Shown here: positions 7,694-17,336 of the stretch, one piece after another
How positions within the stretch are numbered: the first letter of the stretch is position 1
Layout of the letters: each line of letters begins with the position of its first letter
Assembly (NCBI RefSeq): GCF_003970675.1
Contig: NZ_CP034562.1
Location: 1,426,001 to 1,490,000, forward strand
Length of the DNA stretch: 64,000 bases
Direction: 5' to 3'
Source of the DNA: Flammeovirga pectinis
GTDB lineage: Bacteria; Bacteroidota; Bacteroidia; Cytophagales; Flammeovirgaceae
Notes under the pieces: model-generated
Told to the model about the DNA's origin: nothing
What the model saw: only the letters and a program-made list of their open reading frames with translations
Databases searched by the model: none
Translations under genes and position numbers: made by a program

Positions 7694-8562
7694 CCTTGTT
7701 TAATATATAATTCAGCATTTTTCATTTTTGAGGAGACAAATCCTTCTCCATATTTTTTAAAATCTTGAGCACCAACAACTAAAAAATCTGTTTGAGGAGT
7801 TAAGGTATCTGGTAACACATGTCCACCAATTGATACAACATTTTGCATGGCTTGTTTACGAGTAAGATGGCTTAACCTTCCTGTAAATACCACATGTTTA
7901 TTGTAAAACCTATGATTAGGTTGTGGATTTTTAGGTGCTGTAAACTCATATTGCTTTACTTTTTTCACGGGTCTACCTGTTCCAAAAGCAGAGTAAGTAC
8001 CATTACTTTTTAGTTTTCCAATCTTAGTACCTAGTTTATCAGAAAGTTCGTAAAGAGAGTTTACCGTATGGTGTTCTTGCATCTTTATTGCTATTAAAGC
8101 AGCTGCTTTTGCATCACTTTCTGCATTATGATGGTCTAGTTGAATACCAAAATAGTCTGATAAGGCATTTAGTCTAAAACTACTAAGATGTGGAAGTGCT
8201 TTTCTAGACATCACTAAAGAACAGAAGTAATCTAGATCTGGAGAGGGCATATGGTAAGCCGCCAAAGTTTGTCTTAAAACACTTAAATCAAAAGCAGCAT
8301 TATGAGCAATTAATGGGTACTTGGTTAGTAATGCATTCAGCTCTTCCCATCGAATATCGAAAGTAGGAGAATTACGTGTCATTTCAGGAGTAATTCCATG
8401 AATACCAATATTCATGTCTACATAATAATCTGGTAGAGGTTTTATTAAATGATGTTGAGTTTCCACCACTTCATTGTTTTCTACAATAGCAATACCGATT
8501 GAACAGGCTGAAGTTCTTTTTGCATTAGCCGTTTCGAAATCAATTGCAATAAAATTACTCAT
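7639..8562 (-). CDS. DEDDh exonuclease (DnaQ-like) with C-terminal BRCT domain
   Basis: 307 residues in two parts. Residues 1-170 are a DEDDh 3'-5' exonuclease: IAIDFET with Asp8 and Glu10, HNAAFD with Asp92, and HHNAESDA with His145 and Asp150, so the catalytic set looks complete. Residues from about 215 to 305 are a BRCT domain (NKHVVFTGRLSHLTRKQA, then DFLVVGAQD), the kind seen in NAD-dependent DNA ligase and in exonuclease-BRCT proteins. It probably trims DNA or RNA ends in repair or polymerase proofreading in trans; the BRCT part may bind DNA ends or partner proteins. It lies downstream of acetate kinase, behind that gene's terminator, so it is likely its own transcript. Confidence 0.85.
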   Translation of the reverse strand: MSNFIAIDFETANAKRTSACSIGIAIVENNEVVETQHHLIKPLPDYYVDMNIGIHGITPEMTRNSPTFDIRWEELNALLTKYPLIAHNAAFDLSVLRQTLAAYHMPSPDLDYFCSLVMSRKALPHLSSFRLNALSDYFGIQLDHHNAESDAKAAALIAIKMQEHHTVNSLYELSDKLGTKIGKLKSNGTYSAFGTGRPVKKVKQYEFTAPKNPQPNHRFYNKHVVFTGRLSHLTRKQAMQNVVSIGGHVLPDTLTPQTDFLVVGAQDFKKYGEGFVSSKMKNAELYIKQGYPLFIMGENEFLLSVED

Positions 8563-8587
8563 AGCTATATCTGTTTGATTAGAGAAT

Positions 8588-8624
8588 AAAAAAAGGTGTC
8601 CATTTTTAAATGAACACCCTTTAT
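8588..8624 (-). terminator. Terminator of ackA (minus strand)
   Basis: On the minus strand an AGGGTGTTCATTT arm pairs with AAATGGACACCT and is followed by T's. Confidence 0.8.
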
Positions 8625-8641
8625 TCGCTAAATATAATTAA

Positions 8642-9847
8642 TTATTTTTTAGCCTCAGTTACTATGCTGAAAGTATCTCTAGCAATCATAACTTCTTCGT
8701 CGGTTGGAATTACACAAATTCTAACTTTAGATGAATCTGTACTGATATCTGCTTCGATACCCATTACGGCATCATTTTTAGCATCATCAATTTCAATTCC
8801 GAAAGCTTCTAAACCACTACAAATTATTTTACGAGCAACTTTTGCATTTTCTCCAATTCCACCAGTAAAAATAATACTATCTACACCACCTAAAGTAGCC
8901 ATGTAAGTACCAATGTATTTTTTTACATCATAATGGAACATATTTAATGCTAGTTCAGCATCTTTATTGCCTTTTTTGGCAGCACTAGCTACATCTCTAT
9001 AATCAGAAGAAACGCCAGAAATACCAAGTAAACCAGATTTTTTATTAATCAAGTCTGATAGATCAGAAATTTCTAAATGCTCATGATCAGCAATAAATGG
9101 AATTGTACTTGGGTCAATAGCACCACAACGAGTACCCATCATTAGGCCATCAGTAGGAGAGAAGCCCATAGATGTTTCTACAGATTTCCCATCTAAAATT
9201 GCCGCTAAAGAACTACCATTTCCTAAGTGACAAGTAATTATTTTTGATGTTCTATCATCTCCATAAATTTCTTTTGCACGAAGAGTTATATATTGATGAC
9301 TCGTACCATGGAAACCATATTTACGCAAACCATACTTTTTATAGTATTCAATTGGTAATGCATAAACAGCTCTGTCCTCTGGTATAGTATGGTGAAAAGC
9401 AGTATCAAATACAGCTACCTGAGGAATATTTGGGATTGCAGCTTCAATTGCTTGAATACCTTTAATATTTGCAGGATTATGTAAAGGAGCTAATTCAACA
9501 CAAGCTTCGATACCATGCATTACATCATCATTCACTAAAACACTCTTAGAAAATGCTTGTCCACCGTGTACAATTCTATGTCCAACAGCAGATAATTCTT
9601 CTAGGTTATTAATAATATTAAGTTTTTCGTCAGTGATGACACTTAATAAAAATTCAATACCTTTTGAATGATTTGGAATGTTTAGCCTAATTACTTCTTT
9701 CTGGTCCTTACTGTTTTTAACTGTTATTGAAGCATCTGGAAGACCTATTTTTTCAATTAATCCTTTACCTATCACTTTTTCAGAAGGCATGTCAATTAGT
9801 TGGAACTTTATAGAAGAACTTCCAGAGTTAAGTATGAGAATTTTCAC
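8642..9847 (-). CDS. ackA: Acetate kinase
   Basis: 401 residues, the full length of the family. Motifs present: NSGSSSIKF at 7-15, VGHRIVHGG with the catalytic Arg, FDTAFHHTIP, GFHGTSHQY with the catalytic His, CHLGNGSS, the GTRCGAIDPS segment, FTGGIGENA and the C-terminal PTDEEVMIARD with the metal-binding Glu. The enzyme interconverts acetate plus ATP with acetyl phosphate, linking overflow metabolism and acetyl-CoA through phosphotransacetylase. No pta gene is adjacent here, so its partner is elsewhere. The start codon is GTG at 9847, directly before the KILILNSGSSS core; no earlier ATG fits. Own terminator at 8588-8624. Confidence 0.97.
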   Translation of the reverse strand: MKILILNSGSSSIKFQLIDMPSEKVIGKGLIEKIGLPDASITVKNSKDQKEVIRLNIPNHSKGIEFLLSVITDEKLNIINNLEELSAVGHRIVHGGQAFSKSVLVNDDVMHGIEACVELAPLHNPANIKGIQAIEAAIPNIPQVAVFDTAFHHTIPEDRAVYALPIEYYKKYGLRKYGFHGTSHQYITLRAKEIYGDDRTSKIITCHLGNGSSLAAILDGKSVETSMGFSPTDGLMMGTRCGAIDPSTIPFIADHEHLEISDLSDLINKKSGLLGISGVSSDYRDVASAAKKGNKDAELALNMFHYDVKKYIGTYMATLGGVDSIIFTGGIGENAKVARKIICSGLEAFGIEIDDAKNDAVMGIEADISTDSSKVRICVIPTDEEVMIARDTFSIVTEAKK

Positions 9848-9994
9848 AATATTAAATAAGTATATTTTGTATGATAATTTTTCGTTGCTACAATTTGAGA
9901 ATTTACGTCTAAAATTTTGGCAATAAAGATCACCATTTTACAATCGTTAAAATAAACTGTACTAAAATAGTGGAATTATGATATTTAAAAATAC

Positions 9995-12280
9995 CTATTT
10001 TTTGGTTGGTGAAACTTTAATTCCCATTAATAGTATATCGTCAAGTTGTTGAGACGACAAATTATTATTGGTATTCTTCCATTGCTCAAAAAAGTTAATA
10101 AAGGCGTTTTTTTGCATTGACATTGGCTTAGAAGAAAGTAAGTGAATAAGTTCTCTAAGGCGTTTACTGCCAATTTTTTTATCTTGGTCTCCACCAAATT
10201 GATCTTGATAACCATCCGAGAAGAGATAAAAACTAATAGGCGATTTTATTGGAATAATATGCTCTTTTATTGATATGTTCTTATTGTCAGAGCCTAGGCT
10301 TAACCTTTCACCTTTTAATTGAAAAATTTTCTGTTGAGTAACAAATACCAATGGAATATGTGCCCCCGAGAATTGAACAACGTTTTTAGATTTGTCCCAA
10401 ACTAAAATACCCATGTCCATACCGTCTTTGATATTAGAATCGTCAGAAGAAAGCATGTTTTGTAAATGTGTATGCATTTCTACAAGTATTTTACCAGGCG
10501 AAGTAATACCTCTTAAACGTACTATTTGTTGTAGGAAGCCATCGCCAACCATAGACATCATTGCACCTGGTACGCCATGTCCGGTACAATCTGCAACAAC
10601 TATAATTACTTTATTTTCTTTTTTATTTTCTATTGCCCAATAAAAATCACCAGAAACGGTATTTTTTGGTTGGTACATAATAAAGTACTCTTCTAAAAGA
10701 GAATCAAGAGTATGTTTAGAAGGTAGTATTGTGTTTTGAATTCTCTTGGCATAATTGATACTGTCTTTTAATCTTTTTGCCGTCTTTTCAATTTCAACAT
10801 TTTTAGATTCCACCATATCACGTTGCGTTAGAATTTCTTCATTCTGTTGTTCTAACTCTTCGTTTTTGTCAACCATATTGTTGTTCATTACAACAAGTTT
10901 TTCTGATTGTGTGGTAATTTCTTCATTTTTTAAAGCAAGCTGATTTGCCTGTGTTTCTAGCTCCTCAGTTTTCTCTTCTAATTCAGCAGTAGCTTCTTGT
11001 AATTCTAGGGTGCGTTCCACTACCTTTTTTTCGAGTGTTGATTTAGCGTCTGCTTCCACTTGTAACATACGCTCTACCGCTATATTTTTCTGATCTCTGT
11101 AGATCGCATATTTCTTACTTAGCGCTGTAAATAATAAGGTAACCATAATAATATCACCATATTCTAATATTCTAGATGTAAGTAAATTATCATCAATAAT
11201 ACCTTTCATTCTACCTACAAAAAGAAGTAAAGCGACTAAATATATAGAGAAAGAAGCAACATAATATCTAGAGAATTTATACCCACTTCTTAAAGAAATT
11301 ATACCTAGGGATAAAGATAAAACTGTAAAAGGAATAGAAGTAGCTGTTACAATTTGAATAGCAGTATAATAAGGTAAGAATAAGCTGCCAAACATAGCAA
11401 CAATACCAATTGCTAAACCAAATATATTAGCCCTGTGTGTTTTAAGTCCTATTTTAACTGTTTTCAAGAAATAGAAATTAAACAACGATATACCAACCAT
11501 CCATATACCAATGGAAAGTGGTGTAATCTTATTTGCTAAAAAAGTATTTGTAGGGAATAAGAATTGGAAAGTATGTCCAGATAACGAAAAAGTGAATAAA
11601 ATTTTTGCAATAATCGGAATAGGGAAAAGTAGGTAACTAATGTCTTTCGTAGGAATATATGTAATAACTCCTAAAACAGCCATCATTAAAAGAATACCAA
11701 AGAATAGCCCGTATCCAACCTCATATTTAGAATTAATTTCAGCAAATTTCCAAGGACGGTACAGGCGTAAAGGGATTTTTACAGAACCATCTGTTTTTAC
11801 TCTCATGTATACAGTTGTAATTCCAGAGCCTTCAACTTTTATAGGAAAGATAAAATTATGATGCTGAAGTGGTCGGTTTTTAAAATCGACATGATCTCCA
11901 GTAAGCACATGGTCTATCAGTTTATTATCTTTTACAGCAAAAAACTCAACCTCATCTAATGGCGCATAGTTAACTTCTAAAAGCCAATCTGGGCTCATTT
12001 GTTTGTTTTCATTTTCAAGATCAAATCTTACCCAATAAGTATATTTTCCATACTCAAAACTGACGTTCGTAGTGTTATTCCAAGCTGTAAATTTCGAGAA
12101 TTTAGGACTTGAAACTTGGTCAAATTGTGATGAGTTTGCTTGATCTATATAAAAATAAGATTTACTTGCTGCATTAACATACGGTACTTTTGGGGATAAA
12201 GTGAGCGTATGTTCATTAATTGATGCAACAGAACATAAGGATATGATTATCCCAATAGTTATGAGTATGAATTTTTTCAT
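9995..12280 (-). CDS. 7TM-DISM sensor fused to SpoIIE-type PP2C phosphatase
   Basis: 761 residues. Order: signal peptide (1-20), a periplasmic 7TMR-DISM extracellular domain (about 25-180, with YTYWVRFDLEN and WLLEVNYAPLDEVEFF), seven transmembrane helices (about 190-395), a long Glu/Gln-rich coiled coil (about 405-505) and a SpoIIE/PP2C serine phosphatase domain (about 525-757). The phosphatase keeps the metal motifs VSGDFYW, VADCTGHGVPGAM, DGMDMGIL and the late FSDGYQDQFGG. It probably senses a periplasmic ligand and dephosphorylates an anti-sigma antagonist or similar partner, as in PP2C partner-switching systems; no such partner gene is next to it. Single gene with ordinary ATG. A second SpoIIE protein lies at 60782-62974. 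Confidence 0.9.
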   Translation of the reverse strand: MKKFILITIGIIISLCSVASINEHTLTLSPKVPYVNAASKSYFYIDQANSSQFDQVSSPKFSKFTAWNNTTNVSFEYGKYTYWVRFDLENENKQMSPDWLLEVNYAPLDEVEFFAVKDNKLIDHVLTGDHVDFKNRPLQHHNFIFPIKVEGSGITTVYMRVKTDGSVKIPLRLYRPWKFAEINSKYEVGYGLFFGILLMMAVLGVITYIPTKDISYLLFPIPIIAKILFTFSLSGHTFQFLFPTNTFLANKITPLSIGIWMVGISLFNFYFLKTVKIGLKTHRANIFGLAIGIVAMFGSLFLPYYTAIQIVTATSIPFTVLSLSLGIISLRSGYKFSRYYVASFSIYLVALLLFVGRMKGIIDDNLLTSRILEYGDIIMVTLLFTALSKKYAIYRDQKNIAVERMLQVEADAKSTLEKKVVERTLELQEATAELEEKTEELETQANQLALKNEEITTQSEKLVVMNNNMVDKNEELEQQNEEILTQRDMVESKNVEIEKTAKRLKDSINYAKRIQNTILPSKHTLDSLLEEYFIMYQPKNTVSGDFYWAIENKKENKVIIVVADCTGHGVPGAMMSMVGDGFLQQIVRLRGITSPGKILVEMHTHLQNMLSSDDSNIKDGMDMGILVWDKSKNVVQFSGAHIPLVFVTQQKIFQLKGERLSLGSDNKNISIKEHIIPIKSPISFYLFSDGYQDQFGGDQDKKIGSKRLRELIHLLSSKPMSMQKNAFINFFEQWKNTNNNLSSQQLDDILLMGIKVSPTKK

Positions 12281-12447
12281 TACGTAAGTAAAAAGGAAGT
12301 TATAATATGAATTGTTCTGTTCTATTTAATAAGAGTGTTAAACAATATGTAGATTATATGTAATAATTCAAAGTAAATATATAAATATTTGATAAAGTGT
12401 ACTTCTCTAAGCTAGATTCGTGATAATTACATATCATTTTATATTTA

Positions 12448-13632
12448 ATGGCTAATTTATTTTACTTCAATCCTTCTTGTGAACTCTCTGTTTTAAAAGA
12501 GCAGAAACACTTTACGCCATCAAAAGCATTTATTGTACTTCAACAAGATTTGTATCTTTTAATGTATTGGTTGTTACGAGATGGTGATGTTTTGTATACG
12601 AATCAAATTTTAAGTGATAAAATTCAAAAGAACCTGTTTTCTATTTGTGAGAGAAAGGTATTGACTGTAAATCAAATTAAAGAAGATAAGAAACTTTTTT
12701 TTGATAGGGGAATACCTTGGGGGGAAACACCGAGTTTTGTAATTGATTTAAAACTAATACAACATAAATTTAAACAACCATCTGATTATAATAAGCAGTT
12801 AAAATCCCTCTACCATAGAGCTTTTGGTTTTGATGTGTTGACTAAATGTCTTGATATAGAATTGCCTAACATAATTTCAAAGGAAGAGATTGGAGAATTT
12901 TATACCGAAAAAAAAGAAGTAATTACTGCTATTAAAACGTTCTTTAATGAGGGGGCAAATGCAGTTGTTTTAAAACTACCTTTTAGCTCTTCTGGAAGAG
13001 GGCTTTTAGTTTTAAAAAGAGATGAAATAACAAAAAGTATTGCTCTTTGGATTGAGAGTGGTTTGAAAGGACAAGGAAGTATTTATGTTTCAATATGGCT
13101 AAAGAAAATAAAAGATATTTCATTTTTATTTTCTGTCAACAATAGGAAAATCACATACAAAGGGTCTACTATTTTTAAAGTGAATACTACAGGGCAGTAC
13201 CAAGGTGCATCATTAACTAAGATCGAAAATCAGTTACCTTTAAAATTACAGCAAACAATAAAAAGTGTTGTTGAAAAACTTATTTTAGAGATGAGTAAGA
13301 GTGAGTTACTTTTGTCTTTAAATACTAATTTCGGGGTAGATGCAATGCTATATTTATCAGCAGAAGGAAAAGAAATTCTTCATCCCTGTTTAGAAATAAA
13401 TCCTAGAAATACAATGGGGCATGTAGCCTTAGCGCTTCAAAGGGTCACAAATTATAAAGGTGATTTTAAGATTATATCTAAATTGGAGTATTCCTCATTT
13501 ATTGATTTCGAAGAAAAAATGAAAAAAGAACATCCTTTAGAAATTAATAATAGAAAAATACAAAAAGGTTTCTTTCCTTTGACAGACGTACAAAATGCAA
13601 AGCAATTTTATGCTTATCTTTTAATAGAGTAA
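12448..13632 (+). CDS. ATP-grasp-like protein of unknown function
   Basis: 394 residues, cytosolic, opening LFYFNPSCELSVL. I recognise the ATP-grasp style rather than a named family: a glycine-rich nucleotide loop VVLKLPFSSSGRG near residue 172-184, and a late metal-site motif in FGVDAMLY followed by LHPCLEINPRN and TMGHVAL (about 303-335), where Glu, Asn and Arg would be the ligand set. ATP-grasp enzymes ligate a carboxylate to an amine or thiol using ATP; the substrate is unknown. The last base of its stop codon is the first base of the next gene's start (TAATG at 13630), so the two products are probably co-translated and act together. Confidence 0.7.
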   Translation: MANLFYFNPSCELSVLKEQKHFTPSKAFIVLQQDLYLLMYWLLRDGDVLYTNQILSDKIQKNLFSICERKVLTVNQIKEDKKLFFDRGIPWGETPSFVIDLKLIQHKFKQPSDYNKQLKSLYHRAFGFDVLTKCLDIELPNIISKEEIGEFYTEKKEVITAIKTFFNEGANAVVLKLPFSSSGRGLLVLKRDEITKSIALWIESGLKGQGSIYVSIWLKKIKDISFLFSVNNRKITYKGSTIFKVNTTGQYQGASLTKIENQLPLKLQQTIKSVVEKLILEMSKSELLLSLNTNFGVDAMLYLSAEGKEILHPCLEINPRNTMGHVALALQRVTNYKGDFKIISKLEYSSFIDFEEKMKKEHPLEINNRKIQKGFFPLTDVQNAKQFYAYLLIE

Positions 13633-13940
13633 TGAAGAAATATAGATTAAAACTATCAACAATAGACTTTAGGTTTTTACAAAGTGTTCTTTTAAAATTA
13701 GCAGAAGCATATAAACATCAATTGCCAAAACATATAGAACACCAGCTTTTAATGGAGTTGTATGATAGCAAATTTAATGTTTCTGTGGTTGAACAAAACT
13801 TACAAAAAACAATGATTTTACCAAGATCTATGGTAATGGCTTTGCATACTTTATTAAAAGAAATCCCTTTAAATGGAGAAGCCAATATTGTGAGAAATAA
13901 TATGTTTAATGATCTAGATGTTTTTCTAGATACCCTTTAA
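13632..13940 (+). CDS. Small protein coupled to the ATP-grasp-like gene (102 aa)
   Basis: Not recognised. 102 residues, basic at the start (MKKYRLKLSTIDFRFLQSVLLK) and largely helical by appearance, with no signal peptide. It shares one base with the preceding gene (TAATG), a strong sign of translational coupling, and runs 4 bases past the stop of the convergent iminopeptidase gene. Given the coupling it is likely a subunit, regulator or small substrate or carrier of the ATP-grasp-like enzyme; this is inference only. A short modifiable peptide is less likely because it has no Gly-rich or Cys-rich tail. Confidence 0.65.
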   Translation: MKKYRLKLSTIDFRFLQSVLLKLAEAYKHQLPKHIEHQLLMELYDSKFNVSVVEQNLQKTMILPRSMVMALHTLLKEIPLNGEANIVRNNMFNDLDVFLDTL

Positions 13941-14908
13941 TTGTACTTCTTTAAGAGAGCCTCTGCAAAATGATGTATACTACTTCTCATTCCTTCGTGA
14001 ATTAAAGAGTGTCCACAATTATCAAGAATATTCATTTTACTATTAACCGTATTCTTTTTTAAGCTGATAGCTGATGCAGCAGGGGTAACTAGATCGTTTC
14101 TTCCGTGAGTAATATATATAGGGAATTGAAAATTAGCCTTTTTAACTGCAATCTCTAAATCATCTTTTTGATTCATTTTTAAGGGAGCATTACTAAAATA
14201 ATGATGCTCGATTTTAGCACAAGCAATTGCTTCATCAGTAGCAGTCCAATCGTCAAATTCATCGTAAATAGGGTGGGGGTGTTCTGCTGTAAAAGCTTCC
14301 CAAAGTAGCCATCTAGTAGCAAATTCTCTTTCCGTATCTTTCTGATGTAAATAAAAATAATATATTTCTAATAATTCTTTTAAGGAAGAATGGTTAATTC
14401 CATGATTCAAATCTGAGAAAATATCAGAGTACATTAATGGAGCTGTGGTATGGAATAGCCATTCAATTTCTTTTTTTTGACAGTAGAAAATACCCCAGAG
14501 ATTAAGTCCTCTAATATTTTGAGGAAATTGTACACTATAAGCCAATGCTAAAGTAGAGCCCCAACTGCCACCAAAAATATACCAAGAAGAGATGTGTAAA
14601 TGTTGTCTCAGATATTCAATATCTGCAATAAGGTGGTGGATGGTATTGTTTTTTAAAGTGCCAAGTGGTTTACTTTTACCTGCACCTCTTTGATCTATGC
14701 CTATTAGACGGATATTTGAAAATGTAGAAAAAAGTTCTCTATATTCGTTGCCTAAACCAGCTCCAGGACCACCATGAAGATACAATACGGGAACACCCAT
14801 TGGATGTCCCGATTGTTCAAAATATATTTCTTGACCATCAGTTGTGTTAAAATACCCAACATCATATGGTGTGTACGTCTTAATTTGGTTTAATTTCTTC
14901 GAGTTCAT
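13937..14908 (-). CDS. pip: Proline iminopeptidase (alpha/beta hydrolase)
   Basis: 323 residues from the ATG at 14908 (the frame also opens one codon earlier at a TTG). An alpha/beta hydrolase of peptidase family S33: oxyanion-loop LHGGPGAG, then DQRGAGKS, nucleophile motif GGSWGS (Ser near residue 122), THGRNDLVTP with the catalytic Asp, and NCGHSLIHEG with the catalytic His near the C-terminus. The length and the LHGGPG, DQRG and GGSWGS set are those of prolyl aminopeptidase, which releases N-terminal proline from peptides in the cytosol. Its start overlaps the end of the ABC-F gene by about 29 bases in another frame, so they are likely one transcript. Confidence 0.88.
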   Translation of the reverse strand: MNSKKLNQIKTYTPYDVGYFNTTDGQEIYFEQSGHPMGVPVLYLHGGPGAGLGNEYRELFSTFSNIRLIGIDQRGAGKSKPLGTLKNNTIHHLIADIEYLRQHLHISSWYIFGGSWGSTLALAYSVQFPQNIRGLNLWGIFYCQKKEIEWLFHTTAPLMYSDIFSDLNHGINHSSLKELLEIYYFYLHQKDTEREFATRWLLWEAFTAEHPHPIYDEFDDWTATDEAIACAKIEHHYFSNAPLKMNQKDDLEIAVKKANFQFPIYITHGRNDLVTPAASAISLKKNTVNSKMNILDNCGHSLIHEGMRSSIHHFAEALLKKYN

Positions 14909-16826
14909 CAACTTCCATTGTCCATTCTTCCCATGTTTCAGTAATCTCTTCGAGACTTTCTTTTACTTGGGCATATTCGACATTTATTTCTGCTAATTTA
15001 TCAGGATTACCAAATATTTCAGGGTTAGCTAACGAGCTTTCTATTTCTTCTTTCTTTTCTTCAAGTTCCATTACCTTTTCTTCGGCAGTCTCCATTTCAG
15101 ATTTGGCTTTTTTGTATTTCTTTTGCCAATCTTTAAGGTCTATATTAACTACTTTTTTAGTCTTTTTACCTTTTGATTTTGGAGTACTTCCGTTGTTATC
15201 AAGTTTTTCTAGAAGAGCCTTTTCTTCATTTTGTCTTGCTTTCCATTCTTTCCACTCAAAGTAAGTACCTGGGTATTCTTTAAGTTGAGCATCTTCTATG
15301 TACCAAATTTTATTGGCAACTTTAGAAATAAAGTGTCTATCGTGAGATACTACTAAATAAGTACCCAAATATTGCTTTAATGCTTGAATAAGAATATTTA
15401 CAGAAGGAATATCAAGGTGGTTAGTAGGTTCATCAAGCATTAAAAAGTTGGCTTCAGAAATCAGTGTTTTAGCTAATGCAACACGAGATTTTTCCCCACC
15501 AGATAATACTTTAATTTTCTTGAAAATTTCATCACCATGAAATAAGAAACAACCTAAAATTCCTCTTAATTCTTGTTCTGTTTTATCAGAACCAGCTTGT
15601 TTTAACTCTTCAAGAATTTCATTTTCTACAACTAAATCTTCTAATTGATGTTGAGCGTAGAAAGCTGTAATTATATTATGACCTGGTTTTCTGCTTCCTC
15701 TATCGGCTTCTTCTCTACCACTAATTAATCGTAATAAAGTTGATTTACCTTTACCGTTTGCACCAATTAAGGCTACTTTATCACCTCTCATTAAGGTAAC
15801 ATTGGCATTTTTAAAGATTACTTTATTACCGTAAGCTTTGTCAAAGTCTGCAATTTCGGCAATTACTTTACCAGGTTGTTGTTGGAATTTAAAGTCCATA
15901 TTGATTTCCGGATTGTCGCTACGTACATCCTCAATAAGGTCCATTCTATCCAATTGTTTTACACGAGACTGTACTTGCTTTGCTTTAGATGCTTTTGATC
16001 TAAAACGTTCAATAAATTTCTCAGTATCTTTTATTTTCTTTTGTTGGTTTTCGTACTCACTTTTTTGTAATTCAGCACGTACTTCCTTTTCTTCTAAATA
16101 GAAAGAATAATTTCCAGAATAAGAAGTTAATCTACCATTAGAAACCTCAACTGTTTGATTTATTGCTCTATCTAAAAATTCTCTATCGTGAGATACTATT
16201 AACACAGCTCCCTCGTAAGAAGAAAGATAGTTTTCTATCCATTGGATAGAAGGTAAGTCCAAGTGGTTGGTAGGTTCATCGAGCATAAGTACATCAGGTT
16301 TCATTAATAATAATTTACCTAACATAACACGCATTCTCCATCCACCAGAAAAACTATGTAATGGTTGCTCTAATTCTTCATTTTTAAAACCAAGACCAGC
16401 TAAAATTGCTTCGGCCTTAGATTTAATTGAGTACCCATCAAGTGCTTCGAATTTTTCCTGAAGATCTGCTAATTTCTCAACAAGTTCTTCTTTATAATCC
16501 GTTTCCATTTCATGCAAGATTTCTTCCATTTTTTCCTGCATTTTAAGCACAGGTCCGAAGGCTTCCATAGCTACATGAAGTATAGAGTCTTCTGTTTGGT
16601 AGGAAAGTAAATCTTGATTTAAAAACCCAATAGTACAGCCTTTAGGCATAGAAATTTGTCCTTCATCGGGAATGTGGTCGCCATTTATTAGTTTAAGCAG
16701 CGTTGTTTTACCTGCACCGTTATGACCAACTATCCCAATTCTGTTTTTAGGATAAACAGTTAAAGTGGCATTCTGATACATTGTTCTGCTACCAAAATGG
16801 AAGGAAACATTACTTATTGCTAACAT
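14880..16826 (-). CDS. ABC-F family ATPase
   Basis: 648 residues with two ABC ATPase domains and no membrane segment, the ABC-F pattern (Uup/YdiF-like). Domain 1 has Walker A GHNGAGKTT, signature SFSGGWRMR and LMLDEPTNHLD; domain 2 has GANGKGKST, LSGGEKSR and a second MLDEPTNHLD. Between them is the charged interdomain linker (KDTEKFIERFRSKASKAKQ), which in ABC-F factors contacts the ribosomal exit site region. Residues from about 545 to the end form a Lys/Glu-rich coiled coil, a C-terminal extension common to YdiF/Uup members. ABC-F proteins act on stalled ribosomes or give antibiotic resistance; here housekeeping use is likelier. It precedes the iminopeptidase gene. Confidence 0.93.
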   Translation of the reverse strand: MLAISNVSFHFGSRTMYQNATLTVYPKNRIGIVGHNGAGKTTLLKLINGDHIPDEGQISMPKGCTIGFLNQDLLSYQTEDSILHVAMEAFGPVLKMQEKMEEILHEMETDYKEELVEKLADLQEKFEALDGYSIKSKAEAILAGLGFKNEELEQPLHSFSGGWRMRVMLGKLLLMKPDVLMLDEPTNHLDLPSIQWIENYLSSYEGAVLIVSHDREFLDRAINQTVEVSNGRLTSYSGNYSFYLEEKEVRAELQKSEYENQQKKIKDTEKFIERFRSKASKAKQVQSRVKQLDRMDLIEDVRSDNPEINMDFKFQQQPGKVIAEIADFDKAYGNKVIFKNANVTLMRGDKVALIGANGKGKSTLLRLISGREEADRGSRKPGHNIITAFYAQHQLEDLVVENEILEELKQAGSDKTEQELRGILGCFLFHGDEIFKKIKVLSGGEKSRVALAKTLISEANFLMLDEPTNHLDIPSVNILIQALKQYLGTYLVVSHDRHFISKVANKIWYIEDAQLKEYPGTYFEWKEWKARQNEEKALLEKLDNNGSTPKSKGKKTKKVVNIDLKDWQKKYKKAKSEMETAEEKVMELEEKKEEIESSLANPEIFGNPDKLAEINVEYAQVKESLEEITETWEEWTMEVDELEEIKPN

Positions 16827-16870
16827 GCTAAAAAATCTATAAAATTGGATAATGAAAATACACTTTTAGA

Positions 16871-16906
16871 AAAAAAGACCTATAACATGAATGCTATAGG
16901 TCTTTT
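16871..16906 (-). terminator. Terminator downstream of rplT
   Basis: AAGACCTATA and TATAGGTCTT arms with an A run on the left, so T's follow on the minus strand. Confidence 0.85.
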
Positions 16907-16924
16907 ATTGTATGAGGCAGTTAA

Positions 16925-17272
16925 TTACTTAACTTTCTCAATTACTGCTTTGAATGCTTCAGGGTGATTCATAGCAAGGTCTGCAAGAACCTTACGGTTC
17001 AATTCGACACCAGATTTATGAAGATTACCCATGAATACTGAATACGACATATCACCGTACATACGAGTAGCAGCGTTGATACGTTGGATCCATAAACCAC
17101 GGAAATTTCTTTTCTTTTGTTTACGACCAATGTATGCATAACCCCACCCTTTTTCAACAGTGTTTTTAGCAACAGTCCAAACATTTTTACGTGCACCGTA
17201 GAAACCTTTTGAAAACTTAAGGATTCTTTTTCTTCTAGCGCGAGACGCTACGGAGTTGACCGATCTAGGCAT
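16925..17272 (-). CDS. rplT: 50S ribosomal protein L20
   Basis: 115 residues, the usual length, with the basic [18 protein letters not shown] opening and the [19 protein letters not shown] core typical of bL20. It binds 23S rRNA early in assembly of the large subunit. Last gene of infC-rpmI-rplT on the minus strand, 64 bases after rpmI and followed by a hairpin terminator. In E. coli and Bacillus, L20 also represses its own operon by binding the mRNA; a structured leader ahead of rpmI here (17532-17677) would suit such control. Confidence 0.97.
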   Translation of the reverse strand: MPRSVNSVASRARRKRILKFSKGFYGARKNVWTVAKNTVEKGWGYAYIGRKQKKRNFRGLWIQRINAATRMYGDMSYSVFMGNLHKSGVELNRKVLADLAMNHPEAFKAVIEKVK

Positions 17273-17336
17273 TTTTTTCTAATTTAATAAGTTTGTAAAA
17301 CAATGTGGTTGATTTTGATTCTGTGAAAGCAATGGC

